From NCBI RefSeq assembly GCF_015710575.1, contig NZ_CP065373.1:1860001-1924000 (forward strand): 64,000 bases of DNA, given 5' to 3'. A program made the position numbers and the translations under genes. Of this stretch, positions 1 to 9,130 are shown one piece after another (position 1 is the stretch's first letter; every line of letters starts with the position of its first letter). This stretch comes from Mycolicibacterium mengxianglii. GTDB lineage: Bacteria > Actinomycetota > Actinomycetes > Mycobacteriales > Mycobacteriaceae. The notes under the pieces were generated by a model. It saw nothing but the letters and a program-made list of their open reading frames with translations, did no database searches and was not told the origin of the DNA.

Positions 1-139
1 TGGGCTCCGGGTGGATGCGTGCTTAGTGCCGCGCTTTATCGGCTCCGCCCGGAGCCTTGATAAAGCGCCAATAGCTGGCACATACACCGATGTTCACGAC
101 AGCGAGGCTACACCCCGGCCAGGGGTGGGTGAAAACCGG

Positions 140-505
140 TCAGTCCTGCTGTTGCTGCTCCTCGTCGGAGGCGAACTGCTGTTCGACTTCCTGCCAGTAG
201 CGCGGGCTGGGGTGCGGCACGCCGGCCCCACCGCCGGAGCGGGCGTAGGCCGCGTCCGCTTCGTCGAGATCTTTGATCATCTGTTCGGCGAGCTCGCGTT
301 CAGAGGCGTAATACCGCGACGCCCACTGCAGGGCTACCCGTGGATAGGCCCACGCGTCGAGCGCTTCGGCGCCGTGCGCGTCATGCGTCGCTTGGCGTTC
401 CATCTCCTCGGCGAACTTGACGTGCTCGTGCAACGGCGAGACCGGCATCGGGAAAATGCCTCGTTCCAGCCAGTTCTGTCGCCGCTGGGTAGTAGAATCG
501 AACAC
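140..505 (-). CDS. hypothetical protein of unknown function
   Basis: An open frame of about 121 residues if it starts at the GTG at 505, or 102 residues from an ATG at 448. The frame stays open further upstream to 781, but that part lies antisense to a decayed 13E12 gene and its composition looks less protein-like. The C-terminal two thirds are rich in Glu, Ala and Gln, look helical, and end in a short poly-Gln tail (EEQQQQD). I recognise no domain. The GTG start lies inside a perfect LexA palindrome, so transcription could be SOS-linked. It may instead be a truncated remnant. Confidence 0.35.
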   Translation of the reverse strand: MFDSTTQRRQNWLERGIFPMPVSPLHEHVKFAEEMERQATHDAHGAEALDAWAYPRVALQWASRYYASERELAEQMIKDLDEADAAYARSGGGAGVPHPSPRYWQEVEQQFASDEEQQQQD

Positions 506-513
506 ATGTTCGA
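498..513. promoter_or_regulatory. LexA/SOS box
   Basis: TCGAACACATGTTCGA is a perfect match to the mycobacterial SOS consensus TCGAAC-N4-GTTCGA. It overlaps the ATG (506) of the 13E12 remnant on the + strand and a possible GTG start (505) on the - strand. 13E12-family genes of M. tuberculosis are known to carry LexA boxes, so the placement fits. Confidence 0.75.
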
Positions 514-786
514 GGAATGTTCGGTCGGTGAGTTGGTCGCGGTGGTGGAGGCAGGCAAACGTGGCGCCAACGCTGAAACTCTGTGGATCAACCGTGCCCG
601 CGCCCACGAATTCGACATCCGGATCTGGCGCAACAATGTTCGGTGGATGCACCTGATCGTCAAGGGCCGACCCAGCACCAGTCCCTGGTGCACCTGGGTC
701 AACAACCCCTCGAAGACGAACACATTGGCGCCGACTGGCAACCACCCCCACCACCCAGACCACAAGACGACGACGAACCACCCTTT
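506..786 (+). pseudogene. decayed DUF222 / 13E12-family gene remnant
   Basis: From the ATG inside the SOS box the reading is MFEECSVGELVAVVEAGKR, the typical opening of 13E12 (DUF222) proteins. After about 25 residues the similarity fades. A tail-like stretch, DWQPPPPPRPQDDDEPPF (to 786), appears in another frame and resembles the Pro- and acid-rich C-terminus of this family. Only about 280 nt remain, against more than 1.2 kb for an intact gene, and the DUF222 core and HNH nuclease are missing. This indicates an internal deletion plus frameshift. The N-terminal match and SOS box are solid; the C-terminal assignment is tentative. Confidence 0.5.
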
Positions 787-1639
787 AACGTCGCCGGCGG
801 TAGCTGCCGAACCGGTACAGATAGGACGGCACCCGGCGGATCGGGACCTGACGGGGCCAGTCGTCGGCACGGAAGTATGCATCGGATCCACCATCGACGA
901 ACACCACGCTGCCGCAGAGGAAGTCGGCCGATTCCGAGAGCATGAAACAGATCCAGTCGGCCAGGTGCGCGGGGTTGGCGAATTCGCCGACGGGCAGCGG
1001 AAAGGCGTTGACAGCCTTGGCTTGCCGGGCCGACGCCAGCTGCTCTTCGAGCAGGGGAGTCAGCACCGCGCCTGGTGCCAGCACATTGAGGCGAATGCCC
1101 GCCCCCGCCCACTGGGCGGTCACCGCAGTGCGGCGCACCCATCGGCTCACCGCGATCTTGGACGCCGCGTACATCATGGTCGGCGCCGTGCCGCGGAACC
1201 ACCGTACTGACCGGAGCGCCTTCTCGACATCACCGTTGAGGAGCGCGCGGACAGTCCGCTTCGGCACCGCCGGCGTTGTGGTCGTCGAGTTGCTGCCCAA
1301 CACCACCACTTTGGCGTTCCCGGTAGCGGCCAGCGCCGGTCGCCATCCTTGCAGCAGTTCGACTACGCCGAAATAGTTGACCTGGGAGATCAACCGTGAC
1401 CGCTCGGCTCCGGGGGCCGGTCCCAGGCCCGCGGCCAGGACTGCGCCGTCCAAAGCCGAGTTGCAGGCGGCGAGCACCCCGTTGATCGCCACCTGCCGGC
1501 CCACTGGCGTTGACAGATCAGCCACCACGTCGGCGTTGGCGATGTCCACGCCGATCACGGTGTGGCCGGCTTCGCGGAGCTTGCGGGCGGCCTCGCGTCC
1601 CATGCCGGACGCCGAGCCTGTCAGTGCGTACGTGCCCAC
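785..1639 (-). CDS. SDR family oxidoreductase
   Basis: A 284-residue short-chain dehydrogenase/reductase. The N-terminal TGSASGMG is the Rossmann glycine motif for NAD(P), VLAAGLG matches the NAG region, and MMYAASKIA carries the catalytic Tyr-x3-Lys. A C-terminal LCGSVVFVDGGSD stretch is typical of classical SDRs that reduce or oxidise hydroxyl/keto groups. The start is the GTG at 1639, preceded by a strong GAGGAGGA Shine-Dalgarno. The substrate cannot be read from sequence; related mycobacterial proteins are often called hydroxysteroid dehydrogenase-like. The basic tail (YRRRR) lies past the usual fold. Confidence 0.9.
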   Translation of the reverse strand: MGTYALTGSASGMGREAARKLREAGHTVIGVDIANADVVADLSTPVGRQVAINGVLAACNSALDGAVLAAGLGPAPGAERSRLISQVNYFGVVELLQGWRPALAATGNAKVVVLGSNSTTTTPAVPKRTVRALLNGDVEKALRSVRWFRGTAPTMMYAASKIAVSRWVRRTAVTAQWAGAGIRLNVLAPGAVLTPLLEEQLASARQAKAVNAFPLPVGEFANPAHLADWICFMLSESADFLCGSVVFVDGGSDAYFRADDWPRQVPIRRVPSYLYRFGSYRRRR

Positions 1640-1963
1640 GGCTCCTCCTCGAGAATCAGGTCAGGACGGGTCTATCACACTGGCAAAAGCTGTGGCAGAC
1701 CCGATCCCTGATGATGGCATCGGGGCATTCGGGGTCGAACCACCGGTCCACGTGCTGGGCTCGAGGCCACCGGCATATGACCAACGGCGGCGAGAGGTGT
1801 GGCTGCTTTCAAACAATTGACCCAATCTGGGGAAATTCCCGGTGGTGTCTCAGCTACGGACTGCAGCGGGACGCTACCTACCTTACGATGTGCCTCCGGC
1901 GAGTCACCCACACTTGGATCCCGCCTTACTTCAGGACAATTCACTGCGTTGGAAGAGAGTTAC
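1640..1963. other. intergenic region with no gene seen
   Basis: These 324 bp separate the divergent SDR and amidohydrolase genes and must hold both promoters. I see no convincing operator, RNA gene or terminator. The amidohydrolase frame is open upstream to 1799, but the good Shine-Dalgarno sits just before 1964. Confidence 0.5.
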
Positions 1964-3460
1964 ATGCCGAAGGTCGTCATCCCACGGGCAATCGTGACCG
2001 CGGATCCGGTTACCGGTCAGGTCGCCTGCATTCCCGACCAGGCGGTGGTGATCGAGGGGGACGTGATCGTCGAAGTCGGTGACGCCCGGACGACTCTCGA
2101 AAAACACCCCGGCGTGGAACCGCAGCGGTTCTCGAATTCGCTTCTCACCCCCGGCTTCGTCAACGGTCACCACCATGTGGGCCTGACCCCGGTGCAATTG
2201 GGATCCGAGGACTCCAATCTCGAGTCCTGGCTGGCCATCCGGACAGCGAACCCCGAAATCGACCTGGGTGTCGACACCGCGTACTCGGCGATTCAGATGA
2301 TCCGCAGCGGAATCACCACCGTCCAGCACCTGCAGGGGTGGTACGACAGTGACGTAGCCGATCCGTTGGCCGCCGGCCGAGCCGCCATCGACACCTACGC
2401 TCGAATCGGAATGCGCGCCTCCTACGCCAAGCTGATCCGAGACCAGAATTTCTTCATCCACAGCGACGATCTGGAGTTGCTGGCCGGAATCCCAGAGCAA
2501 TATCACGCGCGCTACCGGAGCATGGTGGAGGCATTCCGCGCACCGCTGGAGGACAAGCTCACCACGTTCACCGTTCTCAAGGAGGACTACGCCGACAACC
2601 CGTTGATCGCGATTCAACTGGGTCCCTGCAACTTTCACTGGCTCAGTGACGCGGCGCTGGAACGCTTCGGTGAGCTGTCAGCTCAGACCGGCGCGCCCAT
2701 CCACTTGCACTTCCTGGAGAGCATCTACCAGTCCCTCTACTTGGACCGCAGGGCAGGCGCTCAACGGGTCGACTACCTGTCCAAGTCGGGAATCCTCAGC
2801 GACCGGTTGACACTCGGGCACGGCACCTGGCTCGGCCCCGCCGATATCGAAGCCTTGTCAGGGGCGGGTGCGAGCGTCTGCAACAACTGCAGCTCGAATT
2901 TCCGGCTATCCAGCGGGCGACTGCCCCTATTGGACGTGCTCGACGCTGGTGTCAATGTCGGTATCGGCATCGACGAAGCCGGGATCAACGATGACCATGA
3001 CATGTTGCAAGAAATGCGGTTGATCTACACGGTCAACCGGGAGCCGGGGATGTCCAAACGGAAGGTCTCGGCAGAGCAGGTGTTCGCGATGGCCACCGTG
3101 GGCGGAGCCCGCACCACGGGCTACGGCAACGGGCACGGGACGATCACCGCCGGCGCTCCGGCGGATCTGGTTCTGTTCGACGAAAACAGGCTCCGGCATC
3201 CCTTCCAGTTGGACGGTGTCTCCGAGGTCGAGTTGCTGGTCCAGCGTTCCCGCAACGACACGATCACCGATGTGATGATCGGTGGGCAGTGGGTGATGAC
3301 CGACTCGGTGCTCACGACCATCGACGAAGCGGCGGTCACCGACGAAGTGGTTCGCCAGTGTGCCGCCGTCGACCGGGAAAAGCACCGTGCTGACCGCGAA
3401 TTCGCCACGGCACTGGACACCGCGGTACGTGACTGGTTCATCCAGGAGTACGGCTTCTGA
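1964..3460 (+). CDS. amidohydrolase / deaminase (cytosine deaminase-like metal hydrolase)
   Basis: A 498-residue member of the amidohydrolase superfamily, the subgroup containing chlorohydrolases and S-adenosylhomocysteine/guanine-type deaminases. Metal-site motifs appear in order: HxH in TPGFVNGHHHVG near residue 70, a His in HLHFLES, a His in LGHGTW, and an Asp in GIGIDEAGIND. The C-terminal APADLVLFD strand belongs to the small beta domain of this superfamily. The ATG at 1964 follows GGAAGAGAG. It stands alone and is divergent from the SDR. The reaction is probably hydrolytic deamination or dechlorination of a ring or guanidine-like compound; the substrate is unknown. Confidence 0.85.
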   Translation: MPKVVIPRAIVTADPVTGQVACIPDQAVVIEGDVIVEVGDARTTLEKHPGVEPQRFSNSLLTPGFVNGHHHVGLTPVQLGSEDSNLESWLAIRTANPEIDLGVDTAYSAIQMIRSGITTVQHLQGWYDSDVADPLAAGRAAIDTYARIGMRASYAKLIRDQNFFIHSDDLELLAGIPEQYHARYRSMVEAFRAPLEDKLTTFTVLKEDYADNPLIAIQLGPCNFHWLSDAALERFGELSAQTGAPIHLHFLESIYQSLYLDRRAGAQRVDYLSKSGILSDRLTLGHGTWLGPADIEALSGAGASVCNNCSSNFRLSSGRLPLLDVLDAGVNVGIGIDEAGINDDHDMLQEMRLIYTVNREPGMSKRKVSAEQVFAMATVGGARTTGYGNGHGTITAGAPADLVLFDENRLRHPFQLDGVSEVELLVQRSRNDTITDVMIGGQWVMTDSVLTTIDEAAVTDEVVRQCAAVDREKHRADREFATALDTAVRDWFIQEYGF

Positions 3461-3582
3461 GTCTGCGCCGGGGCAGACCCGAACGCGTCAGCTGGCGCAG
3501 CGCGCGCCTCGGCGTCCAGTGTGTGGTTTCAAACCGGGTCACTCGGCGGGATGGACGTCAAGGCGATGACGCGACGTCAACC

Positions 3583-4161
3583 CTAGGTGTGCAGATGAAG
3601 CCGCTCACCCTGGGTGCCGAAGATCGTGATGGCCTCGACCGGGCCGTCGACGGCGCCGAACCAGTGCGGCGTCCAGGTGGTGAATTCGACGGCCTCACCC
3701 GGTTCGATGGTGAAATCGCGATCTCCCAGGATCAGCCGCATCTTTCCCGACAGCACGTACATCCAGTCCCGACCTTCGTGCACCGGAAATTCCGTCGGCG
3801 GTGTCCGCCGCTTCGGGTCGACGCGAATCTTGAAAGCGTGCAACCCTCCTGCCGGGCCGTTGCGGGTCAACGGCCAGAAGGTGACGTCGTTGTGGGTGTG
3901 GGCATTGCCGCGCACTCTGGGGTCAGGCTGTTCCGGTTCGCGTAGCAGCTCGTCGGTACTGACCGACAACGCTGCGGCCAGCCGCGGCAGATGATCCAGT
4001 GCCAGCCGTCGTTTGCCCGACTCGAGCCGACTCAGGGTGGAGACATCGATCTGCGCTCGGCGTGCCACGTCATCGAGCGTCAAGCCCTGACTCGTGCGCA
4101 GTTCCCGCAACCGGCGCCGTACGAGGGTGTCGACGTCGTCGGCGTCTCGATTTGCCTGCAT
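3583..4161 (-). CDS. XRE-family regulator with C-terminal cupin domain
   Basis: A 192-residue transcription factor. Residues about 14-70 form a helix-turn-helix (LRELRTSQGLTLDDVARRAQ, then a recognition helix in IDVSTLSRLESGKRR). Residues about 105-190 form a cupin barrel (FPVHEGRDWMYVLSGKMRL, then IEPGEAVEFTTWTPHWFGA). XRE-cupin proteins usually bind a small ligand in the barrel and control an adjacent gene, here most likely the divergent flavoprotein at 4208. The start is the ATG at 4161; another in-frame ATG lies at 4179. An inverted repeat TTGCC-N5-GGCAA at 4152-4166 overlaps the start and may be an autoregulatory operator. Confidence 0.9.
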   Translation of the reverse strand: MQANRDADDVDTLVRRRLRELRTSQGLTLDDVARRAQIDVSTLSRLESGKRRLALDHLPRLAAALSVSTDELLREPEQPDPRVRGNAHTHNDVTFWPLTRNGPAGGLHAFKIRVDPKRRTPPTEFPVHEGRDWMYVLSGKMRLILGDRDFTIEPGEAVEFTTWTPHWFGAVDGPVEAITIFGTQGERLHLHT

Positions 4162-4207
4162 GGCAAATAAGCTTGGCATTCTGGCTTGACGGTTGCAAGC
4201 TCGTTTC

Positions 4208-5164
4208 ATGGATATGGATTGTGTGATCGTCGGTGGCGGTGCCGCCGGGCTCAGCGCGGCACTGGTACTGGGCCGGGCCCGTCGCCGCACCCTATTGGTC
4301 GATTCCGGCGCGCAGAGCAACCTTTCGGCACACGGCATCGGGGGGCTGCTGGGTTTCGACGGCCGGTCGCCGGCGGAACTGTATGCCGCCGGACGCGCTG
4401 AACTGGGTGCCTATCCCGGTGTCGAGGTGCGAGTTGGCACCGTCGTATCGGCGGTTCCGGATGACGGAGGCTTCCGCGTCACCCTCGATGACGGAACTGA
4501 CGTGGGCACCCGGCGCATCCTGTTGGCCACGGGAATGGAGTACCGGGCACCATCGTTGCCGGGCCTGGCTGGGCTCTGGGGCAATTCGGTATTCCACTGT
4601 CCGTTCTGCCACGGCTGGGAAGCACGAGATCAGCCCCTGGCCGTATATGCCAACGGGGAACGTGCCGTGCACTCGGCGCTGTTGCTGCGGGGCTGGACCG
4701 ACGACGTGGTGGTGCTGACCAATGGCGCCGCTGATGTGGACGCGGCTCAGCAAGAGTTGCTCGGCGCCGCCGGCGTGACGATCGACGAACGACCGATCCT
4801 GCGTTTGATCAGCGCCGACGGAAGCCTGGCCGCCGTGGAATTCATCGACGGGGACCAGTTGCCGCGCAAGGGAATGCTGGTCGCCACAACGCTGCACCAA
4901 CGCTCGGAGTTGGCCGAGCAACTCGGTGTCGACTATGCCGACCCTGGACCATTGGCGGAGAACGCAGTCATGATCGACGCATTCCACCGCACCTCGGTGC
5001 CCGGGGTGTATGCCGCCGGGGACGTGAGTGTCCAGGTACCGCAGGTGGCTGCCGCGCTGGCAGCTGGATCTATGGCCGGCGCCGCCATCACACAGAGCCT
5101 GCTGGCCGACGATCTCGGTTTGCCGATTCCTGCGGGAGGAGATCATCGTGTCCGAACCCGTTGA
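4208..5164 (+). CDS. thioredoxin reductase-like FAD/NAD(P) oxidoreductase
   Basis: A 318-residue pyridine nucleotide-disulfide flavoprotein. The N-terminal DCVIVGGGAAGLSAALVLGRAR binds FAD (residues 3-24). HCPFCHGWE near residue 138 gives the CxxC redox pair of thioredoxin reductases. VPGVYAAGDVS is the second FAD-binding motif. The usual glycine-rich NADPH motif is degraded (AVYANGERAVHSALLL), so nucleotide preference is uncertain. This subfamily commonly sits beside a methyltransferase or an XRE regulator in actinobacteria. The start is the ATG at 4208. The last 17 nt overlap the following methyltransferase, implying translational coupling. Confidence 0.85.
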   Translation: MDMDCVIVGGGAAGLSAALVLGRARRRTLLVDSGAQSNLSAHGIGGLLGFDGRSPAELYAAGRAELGAYPGVEVRVGTVVSAVPDDGGFRVTLDDGTDVGTRRILLATGMEYRAPSLPGLAGLWGNSVFHCPFCHGWEARDQPLAVYANGERAVHSALLLRGWTDDVVVLTNGAADVDAAQQELLGAAGVTIDERPILRLISADGSLAAVEFIDGDQLPRKGMLVATTLHQRSELAEQLGVDYADPGPLAENAVMIDAFHRTSVPGVYAAGDVSVQVPQVAAALAAGSMAGAAITQSLLADDLGLPIPAGGDHRVRTR

Positions 5165-5774
5165 TGCACAACAAATGTGGAACGCGATGTACGGCGAATC
5201 GGACCGTCGGTGGAGCGGACGGCCCAATCTGCGGCTCGTCGAAGTGGTGCAGCACCTGCCTGTGGGGCGGGCACTCGATCTGGGGTGCGGCGAAGGTGGT
5301 GACGCGAAGTGGCTGGCGGCAAACGGGTGGGCCGTCGTGGCCGTCGACATCTCCGACGAAGCGTTACGGCGAGCGGCGGAGGACGCCGGAGAATTGTCGG
5401 CAGGCATCGACTTTCAGCACCACGATCTCACCCAGACCTTCCCCGACGGAGAGTTCGACCTGGTGTCGGCACAGTTCCTGCATTCGCCCACGCCGTGGGA
5501 CCGCGGTCGGTTGTTGCGGCGCGCGGCAGCGGCCGTGGCCCCCGGCGGTGTGCTGTTGATCGTCGATCACGGCGGTGGGCCGCCGTGGGAGTCGCAGATG
5601 AAGGACCACCACCACGTGTTCCAGACGCCACAGGAAGTCATCGACGACCTGGCGCTGGACCACACGCAATGGGAACAACTGCGAGCAGACAGTGTCGACC
5701 GTGAGATGACGGGGCCGCAGGGCCAGGTGGCCGTGGTCCCCGACAATGTCATCGTGCTGCGTCGCAGATCCTGA
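5148..5774 (+). CDS. class I SAM-dependent methyltransferase
   Basis: A 208-residue protein with a class I methyltransferase fold: ALDLGCGEGGDAKWLA (motif I, SAM binding, about residues 40-55), VVAVDISDEAL (motif II acidic residue), DFQHHDLTQTFPDGEFDLVSAQFL (motifs III-IV) and APGGVLLIVDHGG (motif V). The start is a GTG at 5148, six bases after GGGAGGAG and inside the preceding flavoprotein gene. The family resembles small tellurite/thiopurine-type methyltransferases, but the substrate is not identifiable. It probably acts with the upstream flavoprotein in detoxification or redox stress (inference). Confidence 0.85.
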   Translation: MSEPVDAQQMWNAMYGESDRRWSGRPNLRLVEVVQHLPVGRALDLGCGEGGDAKWLAANGWAVVAVDISDEALRRAAEDAGELSAGIDFQHHDLTQTFPDGEFDLVSAQFLHSPTPWDRGRLLRRAAAAVAPGGVLLIVDHGGGPPWESQMKDHHHVFQTPQEVIDDLALDHTQWEQLRADSVDREMTGPQGQVAVVPDNVIVLRRRS

Positions 5775-5823
5775 CCTGGGCCCACCGCTGAGCCCGGCTT
5801 TTTGTCACCCGGGCGTGGCATGA

Positions 5824-5839
5824 TCGAATGTATGTTCGA
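5824..5839. promoter_or_regulatory. LexA/SOS box (one mismatch)
   Basis: TCGAATGTATGTTCGA matches TCGAAC-N4-GTTCGA with one change. The ATG at 5832 lies inside it, the same arrangement as at 498-513. Confidence 0.65.
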
Positions 5840-7095
5840 TGCGATGGATGAGGCCGGGTTGATTGCCCGGATCGCGGAGTTGGAACGGCTCAAGGCCGGC
5901 GCTGCCGCAGAGCAGGCCCGGTGTGCGGTGGCGTTGCAGAGCGCCCGCTGCGCTGCTGAGCAGTCCGCCGGGGTGCCCGCGCGGCGACGGGGTCGCGGGC
6001 TGGGAGCGGAGATCGCGCTGGCCCGCCGCGACAGCCCGGCCCGCGGCAACCGACATCTGGGGTTTGCCACGGCGCTGGTCAACGAGATGCCCCACACCCT
6101 GGCCGCCCTGGAAACCGGGGCACTCTCGCCAATGGCGGGCCACCCTGATCGTGAAGGAATCGGCCTGCCTGACCGTGACCGACCGCCGCACTCTGGATGC
6201 CGAACTGTGCGCTGAGGTCTCCCAGCTCGACGGCTGGGGGGATGCCCGCATCAGCGCCGAGGCCAAAGCGATCGCCTACCGGCTCGACCCCAGGGCGGTG
6301 GTGGACCGGGCGGCCAAAGCCGACGCCGACGCCACGGTGAGCATCCGCCCGGCACCCGAGACCATGACCTATGTGACGGCACTGCTGCCGGTCGCCCAAG
6401 GGGTGTCGGTCTACGCCAGCCTCAAACGAGCTGCCGACACCACCGTCGATGACCGCAGCCGCGGCAAGGTCATGGCCGACACTCTGGTGGCGCGGGTCAC
6501 CGGATGCGCCGCCGCTGAGGCCACGCCCATCGCGGTCAACCTGGTGCTCTCCGATGACACCTTGCTCGGTGGTGACGAGCCGGCGCTGATCAGCGATTAC
6601 GGTCCGATCCCGGCCGCGCTCGCCTGCCGGCTGGTCGACAAAGCCGTGACCGATCCGGGGTCCACTGCGACGCTGCGGCGGCTCTATGCCCGCCCTGACA
6701 GTGCGGCGTTGGTGGCGATGGAGTCACGAGCCCGCCGGTTCCCGAAAGGTTTGGCCCAGCTCATCGGGCTGCGTGATCAACGCTGCCGCACCCCGTACTG
6801 CGATGCCCCGGTCCGCCACATCGACCACATCACCCCGTGGGCCAAATCCGGTGCCACCAGCGCCGACAACGGCCAAGGACTGTGCGAGCAGTGCAACTAC
6901 CTCAAAGAACTCGACAACTGGACAGTGCGCACCGCAGCCGCAGACTCCGGTCGGCACCGCACCACCGTCGAAACCCCCACCGGCGGACATCACCACAGCC
7001 TGGCCCCACCGATCCTGCCCGGACGCTACAAATTCGACTACAGCGAAGTCGAAAAACACGCCCGCATCACCCTCTACGACCTACACGCCGCCTGA
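5832..7095 (+). pseudogene. DUF222/HNH endonuclease (13E12 family), single-base frameshift
   Basis: The product would have been about 420 residues with an N-terminal DUF222 domain and a C-terminal HNH nuclease (CRTPYCDAPVRHIDHITPW, then NGQGLCEQCN). It starts at the ATG in the SOS box. The first about 100 codons are in one frame (MFDAMDEAGLIARIAELERL to EMPHTLAALETGALS); the rest is in another (QWRATLIVKESACL onward). Removing one C from CC at 6129-6130 restores ALSQWRATLIV, so a single C insertion explains the break. All HNH residues are present downstream, so inactivation looks recent or could be a sequencing error. The role of 13E12 proteins is unsettled; they are DNA-damage inducible in mycobacteria. 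Confidence 0.85.
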
Positions 7096-7221
7096 CCCCG
7101 GCGGCGCCCGAGGAGAACGGGTGATCCGAAAAACGCCCTGTTCTGTGAATCCACAACGGCATGCGGGTGGCGGCATCCCGTACGTGTGCGGCTGACTTGC
7201 GCGACCGAGTATTTTGATTGG

Positions 7222-7654
<433 letters not shown>

Positions 7655-7676
7655 GCTAACTCGTTGACCTGCATGT

Positions 7677-8473
7677 TCAGCTAGTGGAGCCCGTTTCCGT
7701 CCGCAGTGCGTCCGCAGTAGTTCCGAGCACCGAGTCGATTGCGTCCCGCGTGCGGTCGTCGGAATCAGGCCACAGGTGGCTGTAGGTATCCAGAGTCTCG
7801 ACCGCGCTGGCGTGCCCGAGACGGGCCTGAACGGTCTTCACGCTCTCCCCGTGGCGAATAAGCAAGCTCGCGTAGTAGTGCCGCAGCGCATAGAACCCGG
7901 TGCCGGTTGGCAGACCCGCCGTCTTGGCTGCGGGCCGCCACTTGTGCCCGAACGTCTGCCGGGTGATCGGCTTGCCCGCGAGGGTGAACACCAGGCCGTC
8001 GGGCTCGGCCGGGAAGGCCGCCAGGTGCGCCGCCAGCGCATCGACGACGACCTGTGGCAGGGGGATCGTTCGGTGACTGGCGTTCGTCTTCGGTGGCCCA
8101 AACTCGGGTGGCTTCCCGCCATGGTTACTAGTTGCCGATCGACGGTCAGCGTTCGCTCCAAGAACCGCACGCGGTCGACGGTTAACCCGAAGCACTCGCC
8201 CTGGCGCATGCCCGTCCCGGCCGCGAGAGTGACGAGTGCCCGCAGTTCCGCGGGTAGCGCGTCGCGGACCGCGTTCACCTGGTCGGTGGTGAGCGGCACG
8301 ATCTGCGGACGCTGCACCTTCGGCAGTTTCGACCCGTCGCACGGATTCGCGACGATGCGCCGGTCCCGGATCGCCGCTTTCATGATCGTGGACACGACGC
8401 CGTGAATCACGCCGATTGTGGCCGGTGCCAGGTCGAGCCCCTTGACCCATGCCTGTATGTCGCTGGGCTTGAT
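7677..8473 (-). pseudogene. tyrosine recombinase/integrase, N-truncated and frameshifted
   Basis: Two frames together read as one phage-type integrase. The upstream part (8473 to about 8116) reads IKPSDIQAWVKGLDLAPATI, then VIHGVVSTIMKAAIRDRR and LVTLAAGTGMRQGECFGL with the first catalytic Arg. The downstream part (about 8115 to 7677) reads PPEFGPPKTNASHRTIPL, then FYALRHYYASLLI (HxxR-like), LGHASAVETLDTYSHLWPD with the catalytic Tyr. A one-base deletion near 8113-8116 separates the frames. The arm-binding and most of the core-binding domain are missing, and a stop codon immediately precedes IKPSD. The product cannot be a full recombinase. Its position beside attL fits the enzyme that integrated the island. 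Confidence 0.85.
7697..7724. repeat. island-end repeat, left copy
   Basis: A 28-base sequence containing two tandem CGTCCGCAGT units. It matches 13117-13144 at 26 of 28 positions in the same orientation. It lies 43 bp inside attL, within the integrase 3' end. It could be an arm-type integrase binding site (inference). Confidence 0.5.
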
Positions 8474-8606
8474 CTAGTTTGTGTTCGTCGAACGCATCCG
8501 CCGTTGCGAGCGCCGAAGCGAACGCGTGGTTAATCGTCGAGCCCCGAGCGTTGCTCATCTTGAAGGGCTTCATCTGCGACTTGAACAGGGCGTAGTTTCC
8601 TGCCAT
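8474..8606 (-). pseudogene. 5' fragment of an unrelated gene fused to the integrase remnant
   Basis: From the ATG at 8606 a frame reads MAGNYALFKSQMKPFKMSNA, then FASALATADAFDEHKLD, about 44 codons with normal protein composition. At about 8475 it runs out of frame into integrase sequence. From memory the segment resembles the start of an actinobacterial HNH-type nuclease family (FASA...DEYDE region before its Cys pairs), but the nuclease motif itself is absent, so this is only a suggestion. The abrupt change marks a deletion or recombination junction that removed the integrase N-terminus. Confidence 0.4.
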
Positions 8607-8684
8607 GTCACTGATTATCGCCGTAGGCAGCCGTTCTGATGTGAGGCAGTAGGTGCGGTTCTACGGGCGGTAGCGTAGCGCGGC

Positions 8685-9130
8685 GTGACACCAGACCAGT
8701 GGTTTGACCTCTGGATGACTCTGATTGCCACTGTAGGTGGCGGACTTGTGACGCTCGGCGGCGTCGCGCTGGGGTTCTTGTTTGCGCGCAGATCGGATAA
8801 GCATCAACGGTGGAACACCGAGGTTCAGTTCTGGACCGATGAGCTCGGCGCGATCTATCGCCGGATGCTCGAGGCCGACCCAAGACTCAGCAAGACGCAT
8901 ACGACATCATCGGCGCCACGATGCGGGACATGCTGAATGCGCATAGGACACACCCCACTCCGCGCAGATCCGTCGGTGATGCGCTTGTTTCTCCAATGTT
9001 CGTGGCAGTCGGCGCATTGGCTGGTGTCGTCCCATCATCGGATCCGCCTGAGGTAGTCGAGGAGACGCCTGGCGTAGCTGAGCCCGGGGCCGACTACCTG
9101 TCCACCTCCCGTTGTTCCATGAGTTTTTGA
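8685..9130 (+). pseudogene. single-TM small membrane protein, frameshifted
   Basis: The GTG at 8685 begins MTPDQWFDLWMTLIATVGGG, with a hydrophobic helix at about residues 10-33 followed by a positive stop (FARRSDKHQRW) and a soluble tail (TEVQFWTDELGAIYRRMLEAD). Near 8880 the reading becomes unprotein-like. The adjacent frame continues sensibly as PKTQQDAYDIIGATMRDMLN to a stop at 9130, so one base appears to be lost around 8879-8882. The intact product would be about 148 residues with N-terminal anchor and cytoplasmic domain. No known family is recognised. It is divergent from the integrase. Confidence 0.5.

Noticed and set aside
11..1210. 399-residue open frame on the + strand
   Set aside because: It crosses the antisense of the SDR gene. 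Only the short 13E12 start near 506 has meaning; the rest has shadow-frame composition.
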